Positions 49,533 to 58,864 are shown, counted from the stretch's first letter. The stretch: 64,000 nucleotides of DNA from Acetobacter okinawensis JCM 25146 (GCF_000613865.1 NZ_BAJU01000001.1:124001-188000); one strand, 5' to 3'. Notes: generated from the letters alone by a model not told the origin. Numbers and translations are program-made.

Positions 49533-50549
49533 TTTGCGTAGCAGCCCAACATTATGGTTGTGGTCCGCCAGTGTGGCTGCAAAGTTATGCCCACCAGTGC
49601 CGCTGGCGACAAAATAGAGCATGTCCCCTTTTGCGGGGTGCGCTGCGGCAAGTAAGGCGGCCTGTCCTGGTGAGCAGATTGGCCCCGGTGGTAACCCAGC
49701 ATTCAAATACGTATTGTATGCGCTAGGTGTTTGAAGGTCTGTATGGGTCAATGCTCTGTCCAGAGTGGGCCTGCCCTGTGTTAGCGCGTAAATGACAGTT
49801 GGGTCGGTTTGTAAGCGCATATTTTTTTGCAGACGATTGTAAAAAACACGCGCAATCAGTGGGCGCTCATCAGGTTGCGCGGTTTCTTTTTCCACGACTG
49901 ATGCCATGGTGAGCAGGTCCTGCGGGCTGGCAAGGGGGAGGTCGGGGTCACGCTCTGTCCAGATCTGTTTGAGTGTCTGCGTCATGGCAGCCTGCATATG
50001 GGTGAGCAATTCCTTGCGGGAGCTGTTCCGTACGTAGGTATAGGTCTGGGGGAGTGTGCTCCCTTCAGCAGGCAGCGGGGTCTCCCCGGTTAGTAAAGGG
50101 GTGGCCGCCAATAGGGCCTGAACCTGCCAGGCTGTCATGCCTTCGGGAATGGTGATCTTGTGTTGCACGGGCTTTCCGTGCCGCAATATCCATAATGTCT
50201 GTTTAATGGAGACATGGGCAGGAAAATGCAGTTCCGCCGCATGGATTTGCCCGTCCTGACGAGTCAGGGCAAGAGCGCTTAAAAATATTTGAGTATTCCA
50301 CCAGCCGGGTAGCACAACGCCTGCATTTTGCAATGCGTCCAAAGTGGAGGTGTAGCTCCCGTGGGGGACCACAATATCCTGATCGGTGGATAAGGGGCCG
50401 GGCTGGAGGTAGCTTTGCCAGCCCATAAAGGCGGTTAGCCCTGCGCCTGCCAGAAGGATAAAAACCCCGCCCCCTGACCACTTGAGAAAACGATTAAGTT
50501 TGCTGTGGCCTGAGGGGGTGGAGGGCTGCTTTTTGCGTTTAGACGCCAC
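49515..50549 (-). CDS. mltG: Endolytic transglycosylase MltG (YceG)
   Basis: Inner-membrane lytic transglycosylase that cuts nascent glycan and sets strand length. 344 residues from GTG 50549. Basic N-terminus, one membrane helix (FILLAGAGLTAFMG), LysM-like region, then the catalytic glutamate in MASVVEKETAQPDERPLIARVFYNRL and the end motif PICSPGQAALLAAAHPAKGDMLYFVA. Its start overlaps the fabF stop, as in many proteobacteria. Confidence 0.95.
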   Translation of the reverse strand: MASKRKKQPSTPSGHSKLNRFLKWSGGGVFILLAGAGLTAFMGWQSYLQPGPLSTDQDIVVPHGSYTSTLDALQNAGVVLPGWWNTQIFLSALALTRQDGQIHAAELHFPAHVSIKQTLWILRHGKPVQHKITIPEGMTAWQVQALLAATPLLTGETPLPAEGSTLPQTYTYVRNSSRKELLTHMQAAMTQTLKQIWTERDPDLPLASPQDLLTMASVVEKETAQPDERPLIARVFYNRLQKNMRLQTDPTVIYALTQGRPTLDRALTHTDLQTPSAYNTYLNAGLPPGPICSPGQAALLAAAHPAKGDMLYFVASGTGGHNFAATLADHNHNVGLLRKQKASH

Positions 50550-51807
50550 GCACGATCAGGCTGGCGTTGGTGCCACCAAAGCCGAAGCTGTTGGACAGTG
50601 CAACATTGATCGGACGCTGCTGCGCCGTGTGTGCCACACGGTCAATCACGCTCTCACGGGACGGGTTGTCCAGATTCAGCGTTGGGGGAGCCACATTGTC
50701 CCGGATGGCAAGGATGGAGAAGATGGCTTCCACCGCACCAGCCGCTCCGAGCAAATGCCCAGTTGCGGATTTGGTGGAGGACATGGCCAGCTTTTTGGCA
50801 TCATCACCAAAAAGCCGTTCTACAGCCTCAAGCTCCAGATCGTCAGCCATGGTGGATGTGCCGTGGGCATTGACATAGTTAATGTCAGCCGTCGTCAGGC
50901 CCGCACTTTGCAATGCGGAGCGCATGGCACGGTAAGCACCATAGTGGCCTTCGGAGGGGGCGGTAATATGGTAGGCATCACCAGACATGCCATAACCAAT
51001 GATTTCGCCATAAATTTTGGCACCGCGCGCTTTGGCGTGCTCGTATTCCTCGAGCACGACAATGCCAGAGCCTTCCCCCATGACAAAACCATCACGGTCC
51101 TTGTCCCACGGGCGGGAAGCCTGCTGCGGCGTGGCGTTAAAACCGGTGGAAAGCGCACGTGCAGAGCAGAAACCGGCAATACCCAGCGGGCATACGGTTG
51201 CTTCTGCACCACCTGCGACCATGACGTCGGCATCACCAAACATAATCAGGCGTGCTGCATCGCCAATGGCGTGAACGCCGGTTGCGCAGGCGGTTACAAC
51301 CGAATGGTTGGGCCCCTGAAAACCGTATTTGATGGAGACATGCCCGGATACAAGATTGATCAGGGCGGAAGGAATGAAAAAGGGCGACAGCCGCTTTGCA
51401 CGTCCTTCATGCACCGTAATGGAGGCGTCATATATGGTCTGAAGGCCACCAATGCCCGAACCGATCATAACGCCGGTACGGCATTTCTCTTCCTCGGTCT
51501 GGGGTTTCCAGCCGGAGTCTTCGACAGCTTCAGTTGCTGCCACCAGACCCATATGGATAAAGCGGTCCATCTTGCGCTGGTCTTTGGTTGGCACCCACTC
51601 GGAGAGTGTGAGCTTACCTTCCTCGCGCGGTCCCTCAGGGACTTCCCCCGCGACCTGCGCCGGGAGGTCACTCGCATCGAACTGCGAGATTTTACCAATC
51701 CCGTTCTCGCCTGCGATCAGACGTGACCATACGTTTTCGACACCGAGGCCGAGAGGCCCGACGATGCCCATGCCGGTGACGACAACGCGTCTCCGTCCAG
51801 AATTCAT
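50539..51807 (-). CDS. fabF: 3-oxoacyl-[acyl-carrier-protein] synthase II
   Basis: Condensing enzyme of fatty-acid elongation. About 422 residues from ATG 51807 (MNSGRRRVVVTGMG). The active-site Cys is in VVTACATGVHAIGDAA, with the catalytic histidines in NAHGTSTMADDLE and TKSATGHLLGAAGAVE and the GFGGTNASL end. The frame is open to GTG 51849, which has a GAGGG box, so a 14-residue extension is possible. Follows acpP. Confidence 0.96.
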   Translation of the reverse strand: MNSGRRRVVVTGMGIVGPLGLGVENVWSRLIAGENGIGKISQFDASDLPAQVAGEVPEGPREEGKLTLSEWVPTKDQRKMDRFIHMGLVAATEAVEDSGWKPQTEEEKCRTGVMIGSGIGGLQTIYDASITVHEGRAKRLSPFFIPSALINLVSGHVSIKYGFQGPNHSVVTACATGVHAIGDAARLIMFGDADVMVAGGAEATVCPLGIAGFCSARALSTGFNATPQQASRPWDKDRDGFVMGEGSGIVVLEEYEHAKARGAKIYGEIIGYGMSGDAYHITAPSEGHYGAYRAMRSALQSAGLTTADINYVNAHGTSTMADDLELEAVERLFGDDAKKLAMSSTKSATGHLLGAAGAVEAIFSILAIRDNVAPPTLNLDNPSRESVIDRVAHTAQQRPINVALSNSFGFGGTNASLIVRGV

Positions 51808-51911
51808 TCCGGCCGAAAGCAACAAACCAGCCCGCTCCCCATTCGACACATATCTGGTCCCTCAGCCATCTGAGGACCATAGTCCTGTAATTTAAGGCAG
51901 ATGGCCTGAAA

Positions 51912-52151
51912 TCAGGCTGCTTTCTGCTTTTCAATGTAATCGATGGCGTCTTTCACCGTGGTGATTTTTTCAGCGGCATCTTCGGGGATTTCGACATTGA
52001 AGGCTTCTTCAAACGCCATCACCAGCTCAACGGTGTCAAGGCTGTCAGCGCCCAGATCGTCGATGAACGACGCTTCCGGTGTCACTTTGCTTTCCTCAAC
52101 GCCGAGATGCTCGACCACGATTTTCTTAACCTTATCAGCGATTTCGCTCAT
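51912..52151 (-). CDS. acpP: Acyl carrier protein
   Basis: 79 residues, strongly acidic. The phosphopantetheine attachment serine is S37 in [22 protein letters not shown] 52151 gives the family start [12 protein letters not shown]. Carries acyl chains through FabD, FabG and FabF, whose genes flank it, and through lipid A synthesis. About 290 bases separate it from fabG, enough for its own promoter, which would fit the high expression usual for ACP. Confidence 0.97.
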   Translation of the reverse strand: MSEIADKVKKIVVEHLGVEESKVTPEASFIDDLGADSLDTVELVMAFEEAFNVEIPEDAAEKITTVKDAIDYIEKQKAA

Positions 52152-52439
52152 CTGTCTTTCTATCCCATATGCCTGCCTACCAAAAAAGGCAGGTTGTTCA
52201 GGTGTTTTATCCGCGACGGACCTTGATGCTGGCAGAGAACTGGGAGGCAAACACCCTCCCGTTTCCGGTCCAGCAGCTCAGGTATTGCGCGCGATTAGCA
52301 CGTTTTATCTCTCCACGCCAAGGCAAACCCGACAAATACATCTGTGGTAAGCCAAAAACAGCATGGTTGCGCAGCATGTGTGGCACATCTTGAAGCATTT
52401 TGCACCACCTGTTCTGGTGGTGCTCTGCTTTTCGTGTGC
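52152..52439. other. Intergenic region between fabG and acpP
   Basis: About 290 bases without a supported gene. It probably carries the acpP promoter. A short inverted repeat CCACCTGTTCTGGTGG-like element lies near 52405-52421. No ncRNA recognised. Confidence 0.4.
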
Positions 52440-53180
52440 TCAGGCCATGACCATGCCGCCGTTGACGTGCAGTGTGGCGCCCGTAACCCACTTCGCCTCG
52501 TCCGATGCAAGGTATAGCACGGCAGAGGCAACGTCCTCCGGCTGGCCCAGGCGTGCAAGGGGGATGGAGGAAAGAAGTTTTTCCTTCTGTGCATCAGGCA
52601 GCACGTCGGTCATCGGGGTGACAATAAAGCCGGGGGCCACAACGTTAACGGTCACTCCACGCGAGCCTGCCTCCTGCGCCAGAGATTTGCTCATCCCTAC
52701 CATGCCGGCTTTGGCAGCAGCATAGTTGGCCTGCCCTGCATTGCCGGTGGTGCCAATAACAGACGCAATGTTGATAATGCGGCCCGCACGGCGGCGCAGC
52801 ATACCTTTGAGGGTCGCACGGCACAGGCGGAACGGCGCGGCAAGATCAACATTGAGAACCTGATTCCAGTCCTCGTCCTTCATGCGCAGGGCCAGTGTGT
52901 CCCGCGTCAGACCTGCGTTGTTGACCAGAATGTCCAAGGGGGCACCGGCAACTTCTTCGGCCCGGGCGATCAGGGCATCCGCTTCGGGCGGCTCGCTCAG
53001 GTTGGCGGCAGCATGGAATGCCCCCTCCCCCAGCTCTTCTGCCAGTTCGCGGATAACCGCTTCGCGCGTGCCAGACAGCACGACCTTGGCCCCCTGAGCA
53101 TGCAGGGTTCTGGCAATGGCGCTGCCAATGCCACCGGACGCACCGGTGACAAGTGCTGTTTTTCCATCCAGTCGGAACAT
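52440..53180 (-). CDS. fabG: 3-oxoacyl-[acyl-carrier-protein] reductase
   Basis: NADPH-dependent short-chain dehydrogenase for the first reduction in fatty-acid elongation. 246 residues: TGASGGIGSAIARTL cofactor site, NNAGLTRDTLALRMKDEDWN, IINIASVIGTTGNAGQANYAAAKAGMVGMSKSLA with the Ser-Tyr-Lys triad, ending TLHVNGGMVMA. Lies 16 bases downstream of fabD. Confidence 0.97.
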   Translation of the reverse strand: MFRLDGKTALVTGASGGIGSAIARTLHAQGAKVVLSGTREAVIRELAEELGEGAFHAAANLSEPPEADALIARAEEVAGAPLDILVNNAGLTRDTLALRMKDEDWNQVLNVDLAAPFRLCRATLKGMLRRRAGRIINIASVIGTTGNAGQANYAAAKAGMVGMSKSLAQEAGSRGVTVNVVAPGFIVTPMTDVLPDAQKEKLLSSIPLARLGQPEDVASAVLYLASDEAKWVTGATLHVNGGMVMA

Positions 53181-53196
53181 GGTTGGCTATCCTGTT

Positions 53197-54140
53197 TTAA
53201 AGGGATTTGAGAAAGGCTTCGACATCGGCCGGAGTGCCGATGGACAGGGCCGAAACTTCGGGGTCAATACGCCGCACCAGACCGGATAGAACCTTGCCTG
53301 CCCCGATTTCCACAAACGTATCAACACCCAGACCGGTCATGGTCGCTACACTTTCGCGCCAGCGCACACGACCTGTGACCTGCTGGACCAGATTAAGGCG
53401 AATCGTATCGGCATCGCTCTCACGCTCGGCTGTAACATTGGCAACAACCGGCACAACAGGTGTTGCAATGTCGCTTTGGCCAGTGCTTCGGCCATGACGT
53501 CTTCAGCTGGCTTCATGAGCGAGGAATGGAAAGGGGCTGAAACCGGGAGCTTGAGTGCGCGCTTGATGCCCATTTCCTTGGCAATGTTAATTGCGGCATC
53601 AATCCCGGCCATTTTGCCGGAAATAACAATCTGACCACCGCCATTGTCATTGGCAATTTCGGTGCTGCCTTCTGCGCTGGCGCGGGTGCAGATTTCTTCC
53701 GCCTGTGCAAGTGTTACGCCAATCAGTGCGGCCATGCCGCCCTCCCCGGCAGGAACCGCGCGCTGCATGGCCTGCCCGCGCAGACGCAGCAGCTTGGCTG
53801 CCTGTGCAACATCAAAGGAGCGGCCTGCGGCAAGTGCCGCATATTCCCCTAAAGAATGCCCGGCCAGCAGGCTAACGCGCCCCGCCAGATCAAGCCCGCC
53901 ATCAAGCTCAAGTACGCGCAGAACCGCCATGGATACGGCCATAAGAGCAGGCTGGGCATTTTCGGTGCTGGTCAGGGTTTCAAGTGGGCCTTCAAAAATC
54001 GTTTTTGACAGATGTTCACCCAGAGCATCGTCAACTTCCTGAAAAACTGCACGTGCTGCGGGAAAAGCAGCGGCAAGCTCCTGCCCCATGCCAACGGACT
54101 GGCTGCCTTGTCCGGGAAAAGTAAATGCGTAAACGGCCAT
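53197..54140 (-). CDS. fabD: Malonyl-CoA:ACP transacylase, frameshifted
   Basis: Loads malonyl groups onto ACP. ATG 54140 gives AVYAFTFPGQGSQSVGMG. The nucleophile serine is in LAGHSLGEYAALAAG, and VSAPFHSSLMKPA follows. The first frame degenerates after KATLQH and stops at 53346. Adding one C on the coding strand opposite 53459-53460 (CACCTG to CACCCTG) reads HPVVPVVANVTAE and continues to the stop at 53197, about 314 residues. The gene is essential, so the break is best seen as a sequence error. fabD-fabG-acpP-fabF-mltG follow in order. Confidence 0.95.
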
Positions 54141-54230
54141 GATACTCACTGTTTCAAAAACGATGCCCAAAGGCAGGTCAATTGTCAGGAATGGCAGAAA
54201 AAAACCATTGGGTGCAGAATAGGGCCTGCG

Positions 54231-54752
54231 TTAGCGCGGCACAATACGCCAGACCAGAACGAGGAGTGCATCCCACGGAATTGCAAGGGTTTCGTGCGCG
54301 ATGCGGTGCAGCTTTGTGCGTAGGCGCATGGGGCGTTGAGTATGCTGGACAAATGGAATGGCGTGGGCCTGCCACCCGGCTAGACGTAAAAGCAAAAAAC
54401 AGCGAGGTACATGGTATGGGCTTGTTACCATGGCCACCGGCGTGTTGAGGGCAATGCCAAGGCGCTTGAGAATGGCGGAGCATAGAACAATGGAATCAAA
54501 TGTGTCGGTCGCGCTGCTTTCAGCGACGATCTGCCATTCAGGCACTCCGGCGCTGTGGAGCAGGCGGGCCATGACGGCTGCTTCCGTCAGGCCGCTTTGC
54601 GGGACACCGCCGGTAACAATGTACGTAACCTGCCGTTTTGCCCCATAGGCCAGAGCAGAGTGTATGCGTGCGCGTAGTGCTGGTGTCGGCTGGCCATCGG
54701 GGAGCAGGGCAGCCCCAAAAATTATAACTGGCTCCGGGTTATTGACCTGCAT
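54231..54752 (-). CDS. YdcF-family protein (DUF218)
   Basis: 173 residues, DUF218 fold: VIIFGAALLPDGQPTPALRARI, YIVTGGVPQSGLTEAAVMARLL, ESSATDTFDSIVLC and VTSPYHVPRCFLLLRLAGW. The family includes envelope-related ElyC/SanA proteins; the reaction is not known. It lies between fabD and the methyltransferase gene on the same strand. Confidence 0.88.
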   Translation of the reverse strand: MQVNNPEPVIIFGAALLPDGQPTPALRARIHSALAYGAKRQVTYIVTGGVPQSGLTEAAVMARLLHSAGVPEWQIVAESSATDTFDSIVLCSAILKRLGIALNTPVAMVTSPYHVPRCFLLLRLAGWQAHAIPFVQHTQRPMRLRTKLHRIAHETLAIPWDALLVLVWRIVPR

Positions 54753-54769
54753 GCGCGTCGTATGTGCGC

Positions 54770-56026
54770 TCAGGCTGGTGAGCGGAGCAGAACACGGTTC
54801 AGGCGTTCAAGAATATAGAAGCTCTCTTGCCAGACATGCCTGAACTTTTCTGCATTAACACCGCGAGTGGCCAGAATCGCAGCCAGCTCGCCCAGCGTGC
54901 GTTCTCCATCAATCAGGGGAAGAATGCCACGTGCCTGCGGAGGGAGGGGGATGGGTACGACCAGAGTACCAAAAGCAAAAGGCAGCATGTTGTCTGGCGT
55001 CATCTGCTTGGCCAGCTCTGCCCCCGGAATTTCGCGCATAATGGGTACGGCATTCGGGGCTAGTGGATCAGGCTTGGTGAGCCCCGCATGTTTGCGCACA
55101 ACATAGGCTACATGAGTTGCCATGTTGCCAGCAAGGTCCTCCGCAATGGCCGCCTGCTCCTGCCACGGTAGCGTCGCAAGGCGCGCACGCAGGCGTGGGT
55201 CAGGCAGGAAGAGTGCTGGGTCGTACCGGGCTGGTTCCATCAGTGCGGCAGGTTCCAAGCCGGCCTGATCCAGCAGGGCCAGAAAGTCGGTAATGGTGTA
55301 AGCTCTGTCCCTCGGGTTGAGTAGCAGATCATACAATCCTGCATCTCCGCCGGACAGGTGGTCGCCAAAATTACCATTCTGGCGCAGCCATGCGGTAGCA
55401 GGGAGTGTGCGCATGACGCGGCGCGCGACATCAAGTCGTTCTTCGGGCGATTGGGTCAGCGGGGCCAGTTTTTCCAGCGCATCTTGCAGCATATATACGC
55501 CGGTGCGACCAAAGGGCGCGTAGACCATAAGCCCCATGCCCCCGCCGGGAGTCAGGTGGCGTTCCAGAGTTTGTAAGGCTGCTGCCGGGTCAGGTAGATG
55601 GTGCAGCACACCGCAACAGTCGATGTAGTCGAACAGGCCCAGTTCTAAGGCATCGAGTTCGTTAAGAGAGCCCTCAATAAAGCGGATATTGTCCAGTTTG
55701 CGGGTTTGGGCCCGTGCCTGCGCAATGGAGAGCGCCTTGGTTGAGCGATCCAGGCAGACAACTTCCGCCGGGCGATCTGCCCGTGCCAACTGGGTGGCCA
55801 GCATGATTGCGCCATCCCCCGTACCGCACCCGGCGACCAGAACCCGCATGGATTTGCTACGGGGGCGTTGGGCGCCAAAAACCCAATAATCCACTTCGCG
55901 CAGATGGCTGGGGCTGCCAATAAACAGGCGCCGCGTTTCGTCCTGCGGATTGCGCTCGGGGTATGGATAAGCCTCGTACTGGGCGGCTAGTCCAGCGTCA
56001 CGATCATCTGTCGGGGTGGCTGTCAT
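54770..56026 (-). CDS. SAM-dependent methyltransferase with extra C-terminal domain
   Basis: About 418 residues from ATG 56026. A YEAYPYPERNP lead is followed by a class I methyltransferase fold: VLVAGCGTGDGAIMLA (motif I), CLDRSTKAL and DYIDCCGVLHHLPDP (motif IV region). After about residue 350 comes an extra domain, DGERTLGELAAILATRGV...FYILERLNRVLL, which resembles a PqqD-like or winged-helix peptide-recognition fold (inference). The substrate is unknown. The upstream gene 56041-56790 is only 15 bases away, so they are probably co-expressed. Confidence 0.85.
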   Translation of the reverse strand: MTATPTDDRDAGLAAQYEAYPYPERNPQDETRRLFIGSPSHLREVDYWVFGAQRPRSKSMRVLVAGCGTGDGAIMLATQLARADRPAEVVCLDRSTKALSIAQARAQTRKLDNIRFIEGSLNELDALELGLFDYIDCCGVLHHLPDPAAALQTLERHLTPGGGMGLMVYAPFGRTGVYMLQDALEKLAPLTQSPEERLDVARRVMRTLPATAWLRQNGNFGDHLSGGDAGLYDLLLNPRDRAYTITDFLALLDQAGLEPAALMEPARYDPALFLPDPRLRARLATLPWQEQAAIAEDLAGNMATHVAYVVRKHAGLTKPDPLAPNAVPIMREIPGAELAKQMTPDNMLPFAFGTLVVPIPLPPQARGILPLIDGERTLGELAAILATRGVNAEKFRHVWQESFYILERLNRVLLRSPA

Positions 56027-56040
56027 GGGCTTTGCAACCT

Positions 56041-56790
56041 TTAGCGGGGCAAGAGTTTGCCGCGCTGCCATGCTTCGGCAGCCTCGTCTGCGCTCATGCC
56101 TTCAACACGCATGGCGTAATCCATGGCGCTGATGATCTTGGCGCTGAGCATCAGTTCATCCAGTTCATCCAGCAGGTCTGTCTCCAGTTCATCACGCACT
56201 CCTGCGCGCAGAAGGAGCGTGGCTTCCTGCTCTTCTCCCATTGCTTTTTTGGGATCATTGAGGATGCGCAGTCCACCTTGGTGGAACAGGAAGCACGGCT
56301 GGAAGAGCGGCATAAGGCTGGGTGTATCCGCAGCAAGGGCAGCATTAAGCCGGGCCAAAGCTGCCTCGTCCGGCAGAACTTCAAGCGTAAAACCAGCGTC
56401 AGCCAGAGAATAGGCATCCAGCACATGCTGCATACGCTTTTCCAGAGACTGGGGGGTAATAATCGTCCGGCTGACAGCCGCCCCGTTCTGGGCCAGCTCA
56501 GCTAGCGATGTGATGGGGCTGTTCTCGTCCGAAATGCAGCAGCAGGCTTCTGGCCGGAACAGGTTGCCCAGTTGCGTAATGCCGGGGGAAAGCAGGCTTG
56601 CGTCCTCTTCGGGTAGCCATGCTGCAACGTAGATATCAATTTCGCCTTTATGAAGCAGGTCGGCCAGAGCCTCTTTGGGGCCTGTTACAATTTCAGGCTC
56701 AATGTCGTTGGCTTCTAGAACCCGAATGATGGTGGCTGCCGTCGCCTCATGAATTGTGGAATCAGGATAGGCGAGTGTCAGGGATGTCAT
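56041..56790 (-). CDS. OpuAC-type glycine-betaine-binding domain protein without signal peptide
   Basis: 249 residues of the type II periplasmic-binding fold used by glycine betaine/proline ABC transporters: LTLAYPDSTIHEATAATII, GEIDIYVAAWLPEEDASLLSP, RTIITPQSLEKRMQHVLDAY. The start MTSLTLAYPDS leads straight into the first beta strand, so there is no signal peptide or lipobox, and no permease or ATPase gene is adjacent. It may be a cytoplasmic sensor or enzyme-associated binding domain (inference). Operonic with the methyltransferase gene downstream. Confidence 0.8.
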   Translation of the reverse strand: MTSLTLAYPDSTIHEATAATIIRVLEANDIEPEIVTGPKEALADLLHKGEIDIYVAAWLPEEDASLLSPGITQLGNLFRPEACCCISDENSPITSLAELAQNGAAVSRTIITPQSLEKRMQHVLDAYSLADAGFTLEVLPDEAALARLNAALAADTPSLMPLFQPCFLFHQGGLRILNDPKKAMGEEQEATLLLRAGVRDELETDLLDELDELMLSAKIISAMDYAMRVEGMSADEAAEAWQRGKLLPR

Positions 56791-56926
56791 TTCGGGTTCC
56801 TCTGGATCGGTCGGGACAGCAAGGTCTTAGCCCTGTCCTTGCCGCACGGCAAAGTGCAGTGGCAATCCCTCAAATGGAAATATTTGGTGTTGCCGGGTAT
56901 TTTTATGGTGAGTGGGATAAAGAAAA

Positions 56927-56955
56927 GCCGTCATCCCCGGGGTGGGAATGACGGC
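56927..56955 (-). terminator. Intrinsic terminator of the 56992-57348 gene
   Basis: Stem GCCGTCATCCCC / GGGAATGACGGC (one mismatch), with short loop. On the minus strand it is followed by TTTTCTTT, fitting a Rho-independent terminator about 40 bases after the stop codon at 56992. Confidence 0.8.
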
Positions 56956-56991
56956 CAAAAGCACCAGAACAATATGGTTTGGGGGCAGTAA

Positions 56992-57348
56992 TCAGGCTGC
57001 GACAATGCCCTGTTTTACCGGCAGAACCGGGCGGATCATGTTCAGGGCGTCAGCAAAAGATGCGAACTGGCCCAGCGTATTGTCGCGCACGGCATCCATA
57101 ACAATCCAGCGGTTGCCGCGGGAATAAACCTTGTAGGCCGGGTTGGAGGTCTCACGCACCCAGATCAGAACATAGCCGGAGGAAACACCTGCCTGTTTTT
57201 CTTCCGAAGGGAAGATATCGGCATCGCAGATACCCATGGGCTGGCTGGCTGCAATCCAGCGATCCAGATAATCACGGTGACGGCACATGATTTCCATCTG
57301 GAACGGGATGACCTGACAGGTGTTCTGTGTTTCCGACTGGCGCAGCAT
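56992..57348 (-). CDS. Small conserved-looking protein of unknown function
   Basis: 118 residues, not recognised. Predicted soluble, no signal peptide or membrane segment. It contains PFQMEIMCRHRDYLDRWIA and ADIFPSEEKQAGVSSGYVLIWVRE, with several aromatic residues and two Cys in the N-terminal half (positions about 11 and 22) plus one near 41. Codon use and a good intrinsic terminator downstream support a real, separately transcribed gene. Most homologues would be expected only in acetic acid bacteria (inference). Confidence 0.65.
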   Translation of the reverse strand: MLRQSETQNTCQVIPFQMEIMCRHRDYLDRWIAASQPMGICDADIFPSEEKQAGVSSGYVLIWVRETSNPAYKVYSRGNRWIVMDAVRDNTLGQFASFADALNMIRPVLPVKQGIVAA

Positions 57349-58032
57349 AAGTTCTGTATCCCCTACTCAAACCCGGTGGCTCTTTCTGAATTTGAGAGTA
57401 AGGGGGAAAGTTCGTGCCGCGCTACAGGAAAGAGAGGTCTCCCGCCTCATAAAAGGGCAGGTTGAGAGGGTAGTGGCGAAAAAAACACAAAGCAGTCGAT
57501 TTTGTCAGGAAATTATGCACAATTACGGTGCGAATGATTAAAAAATGAGCATATTTTCGCGTCACCGTACGCCCGCATGTGCGTCTTAAATAAACAGAAC
57601 CACGTTTTTGTGTCGGTACCAAAGCTGTCGGAACATATGCGTGGCGGCGTAAATGAAGGCTGACGTGGATGCTCTTCCCTCTCCACTGTTTATAGCGTGG
57701 CATAAGCAGGGATGTGTCATGTCATCGGGAATTGTTATGGCTGGAGTGTTGTCTCGCTTGCAGAGGGGAGTGCTCTCCTCGCCCCTTTGCTCGCGTGTTT
57801 TAAACTATAGTTTGCGTGGTTGGTTGATCTGATCGCTTGTAAGTTGTGTTTTGTGGCTGCTTTGCACGCAGGATTGGACGCCCCGGAGCGTGAGAAAGGG
57901 GCGCGGCATCACAAATTTGTGAAACGAAGAAAAGTGCGTGAAGCGGGCGCGGTTTTCATGCTTTGCTGTAGCGGCACGGTAATGACTGTGCTACGCATGC
58001 GTTGGGCATGTTTGCAATATTCAGGAGGGGGA
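57349..58032. other. Long region upstream of the cold-shock gene
   Basis: About 680 bases with no recognised gene. From about 57740 onwards it holds several short hairpins (for example GAGGGGA / TCTCCTC near 57758-57775 and GCCCC / GGGGC near 57880-57903), compatible with a structured leader for the cold-shock mRNA. A weak open frame runs 57820-58149 and its 3' part is the small ORF listed next. Confidence 0.4.
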
Positions 58033-58149
58033 ATGATGGGCTTTTTGTTCAAAGCACGTAAACCTGTCAACCCATTCTGGCAGTTTGCCCGTTTTTCAAT
58101 ATCCGGAGAAGAATCTGTCTTCTCCGCACTCCAGGATCAAGACCGTTGA
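58033..58149 (+). CDS. Possible 38-codon leader ORF overlapping the cold-shock gene
   Basis: ATG 58033 (with a second ATG at 58036) is preceded by AGGAGGGGG, the strongest ribosome binding site in the neighbourhood. It encodes MMGFLFKARKPVNPFWQF followed by 20 more residues, ending LQDQDR. Its TGA overlaps the TTG start of the cold-shock gene (TTGA), the usual arrangement for translational coupling. No homology recognised. It may be a real small protein, a leader controlling the next gene, or the true start of that gene if a frameshift is present. Confidence 0.45.
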   Translation: MMGFLFKARKPVNPFWQFARFSISGEESVFSALQDQDR

Positions 58150-58838
58150 AAAGTAACAGGACCGACCGCAGCCCCCGTTCTCCTCGCCGCGGCGGATTTG
58201 ATGACGACTATATGTCGATGCCTTCTTTCGGTGAACGCCCCGCTTACGGTGGTGGCGGTGGTGACCGTGGTGGCTTTGCTCCGCGTCGGCCCGCTGGTGG
58301 TCCGCAGGTTATCGCTTCCGGCCCGGAAGTGGGCGCGTCCGTCAAGTGGTTCAATGGCGAAAAAGGTTTCGGCTTTGTCGAACTCGCTGATGGATCGGGC
58401 GATGTGTTCCTGCACGCCAATGCGCTGTCTCAGGCTGGTGTTCAGGGCGTAAACCCTGGCGCAACTCTGGTTGTGCGTATCGGTCAGGGCCCCAAGGGTC
58501 GTCAGGTCGCTGAAGTCATCTCTGTTGACGAAAGCACGGCTCAGCCGGAACGTCCGCGTAGCCCTGCTGGTGGTCGCCCCGGTTTTGGCGCACGTCCTGC
58601 TGCACGTCCTGCTCCTGATCTGTCCGACGCTGAAGACACGCGCGGTACCGTTAAGTGGTACAACGCTGTTAAAGGCTTTGGCTTCATCACGCCTGAAGGT
58701 GGCGGCAAGGACATCTTCATTCACGCATCCGCATTGGAACGCTCCGGTCTGCCGGGTCTGAACGAAGGCCAAGGCGTGAACGTTAAGGTTGTTCAGGGCC
58801 AGAAAGGTCCGGAAGCTGCTGAAGTGACCTCTGCCTGA
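58146..58838 (+). CDS. Two-domain cold-shock protein
   Basis: About 230 residues from TTG 58146; ATG 58212 is a shorter alternative. An Arg/Gly-rich disordered lead is followed by cold-shock domain 1 (VKWFNGEKGFGFVEL at about 66-80, VFLHANAL), a Pro/Ala/Arg linker, and domain 2 (VKWYNAVKGFGFITPEGGGKDIFIHASALE). Both carry RNP1 and RNP2 RNA-binding motifs. Tandem cold-shock proteins are typical of alphaproteobacteria and act as RNA chaperones. A perfect intrinsic terminator follows. Confidence 0.9.
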   Translation: MKSNRTDRSPRSPRRGGFDDDYMSMPSFGERPAYGGGGGDRGGFAPRRPAGGPQVIASGPEVGASVKWFNGEKGFGFVELADGSGDVFLHANALSQAGVQGVNPGATLVVRIGQGPKGRQVAEVISVDESTAQPERPRSPAGGRPGFGARPAARPAPDLSDAEDTRGTVKWYNAVKGFGFITPEGGGKDIFIHASALERSGLPGLNEGQGVNVKVVQGQKGPEAAEVTSA

Positions 58839-58864
58839 GGCACTGCTTTTTAGCGGTACGTTAG

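Noticed and set aside
57422-57703. 93-codon minus-strand open frame between the small unknown gene and the cold-shock gene
   Set aside because: Basic, low-information sequence with no motif; overlaps the probable promoter region of the gene ending at 56992.
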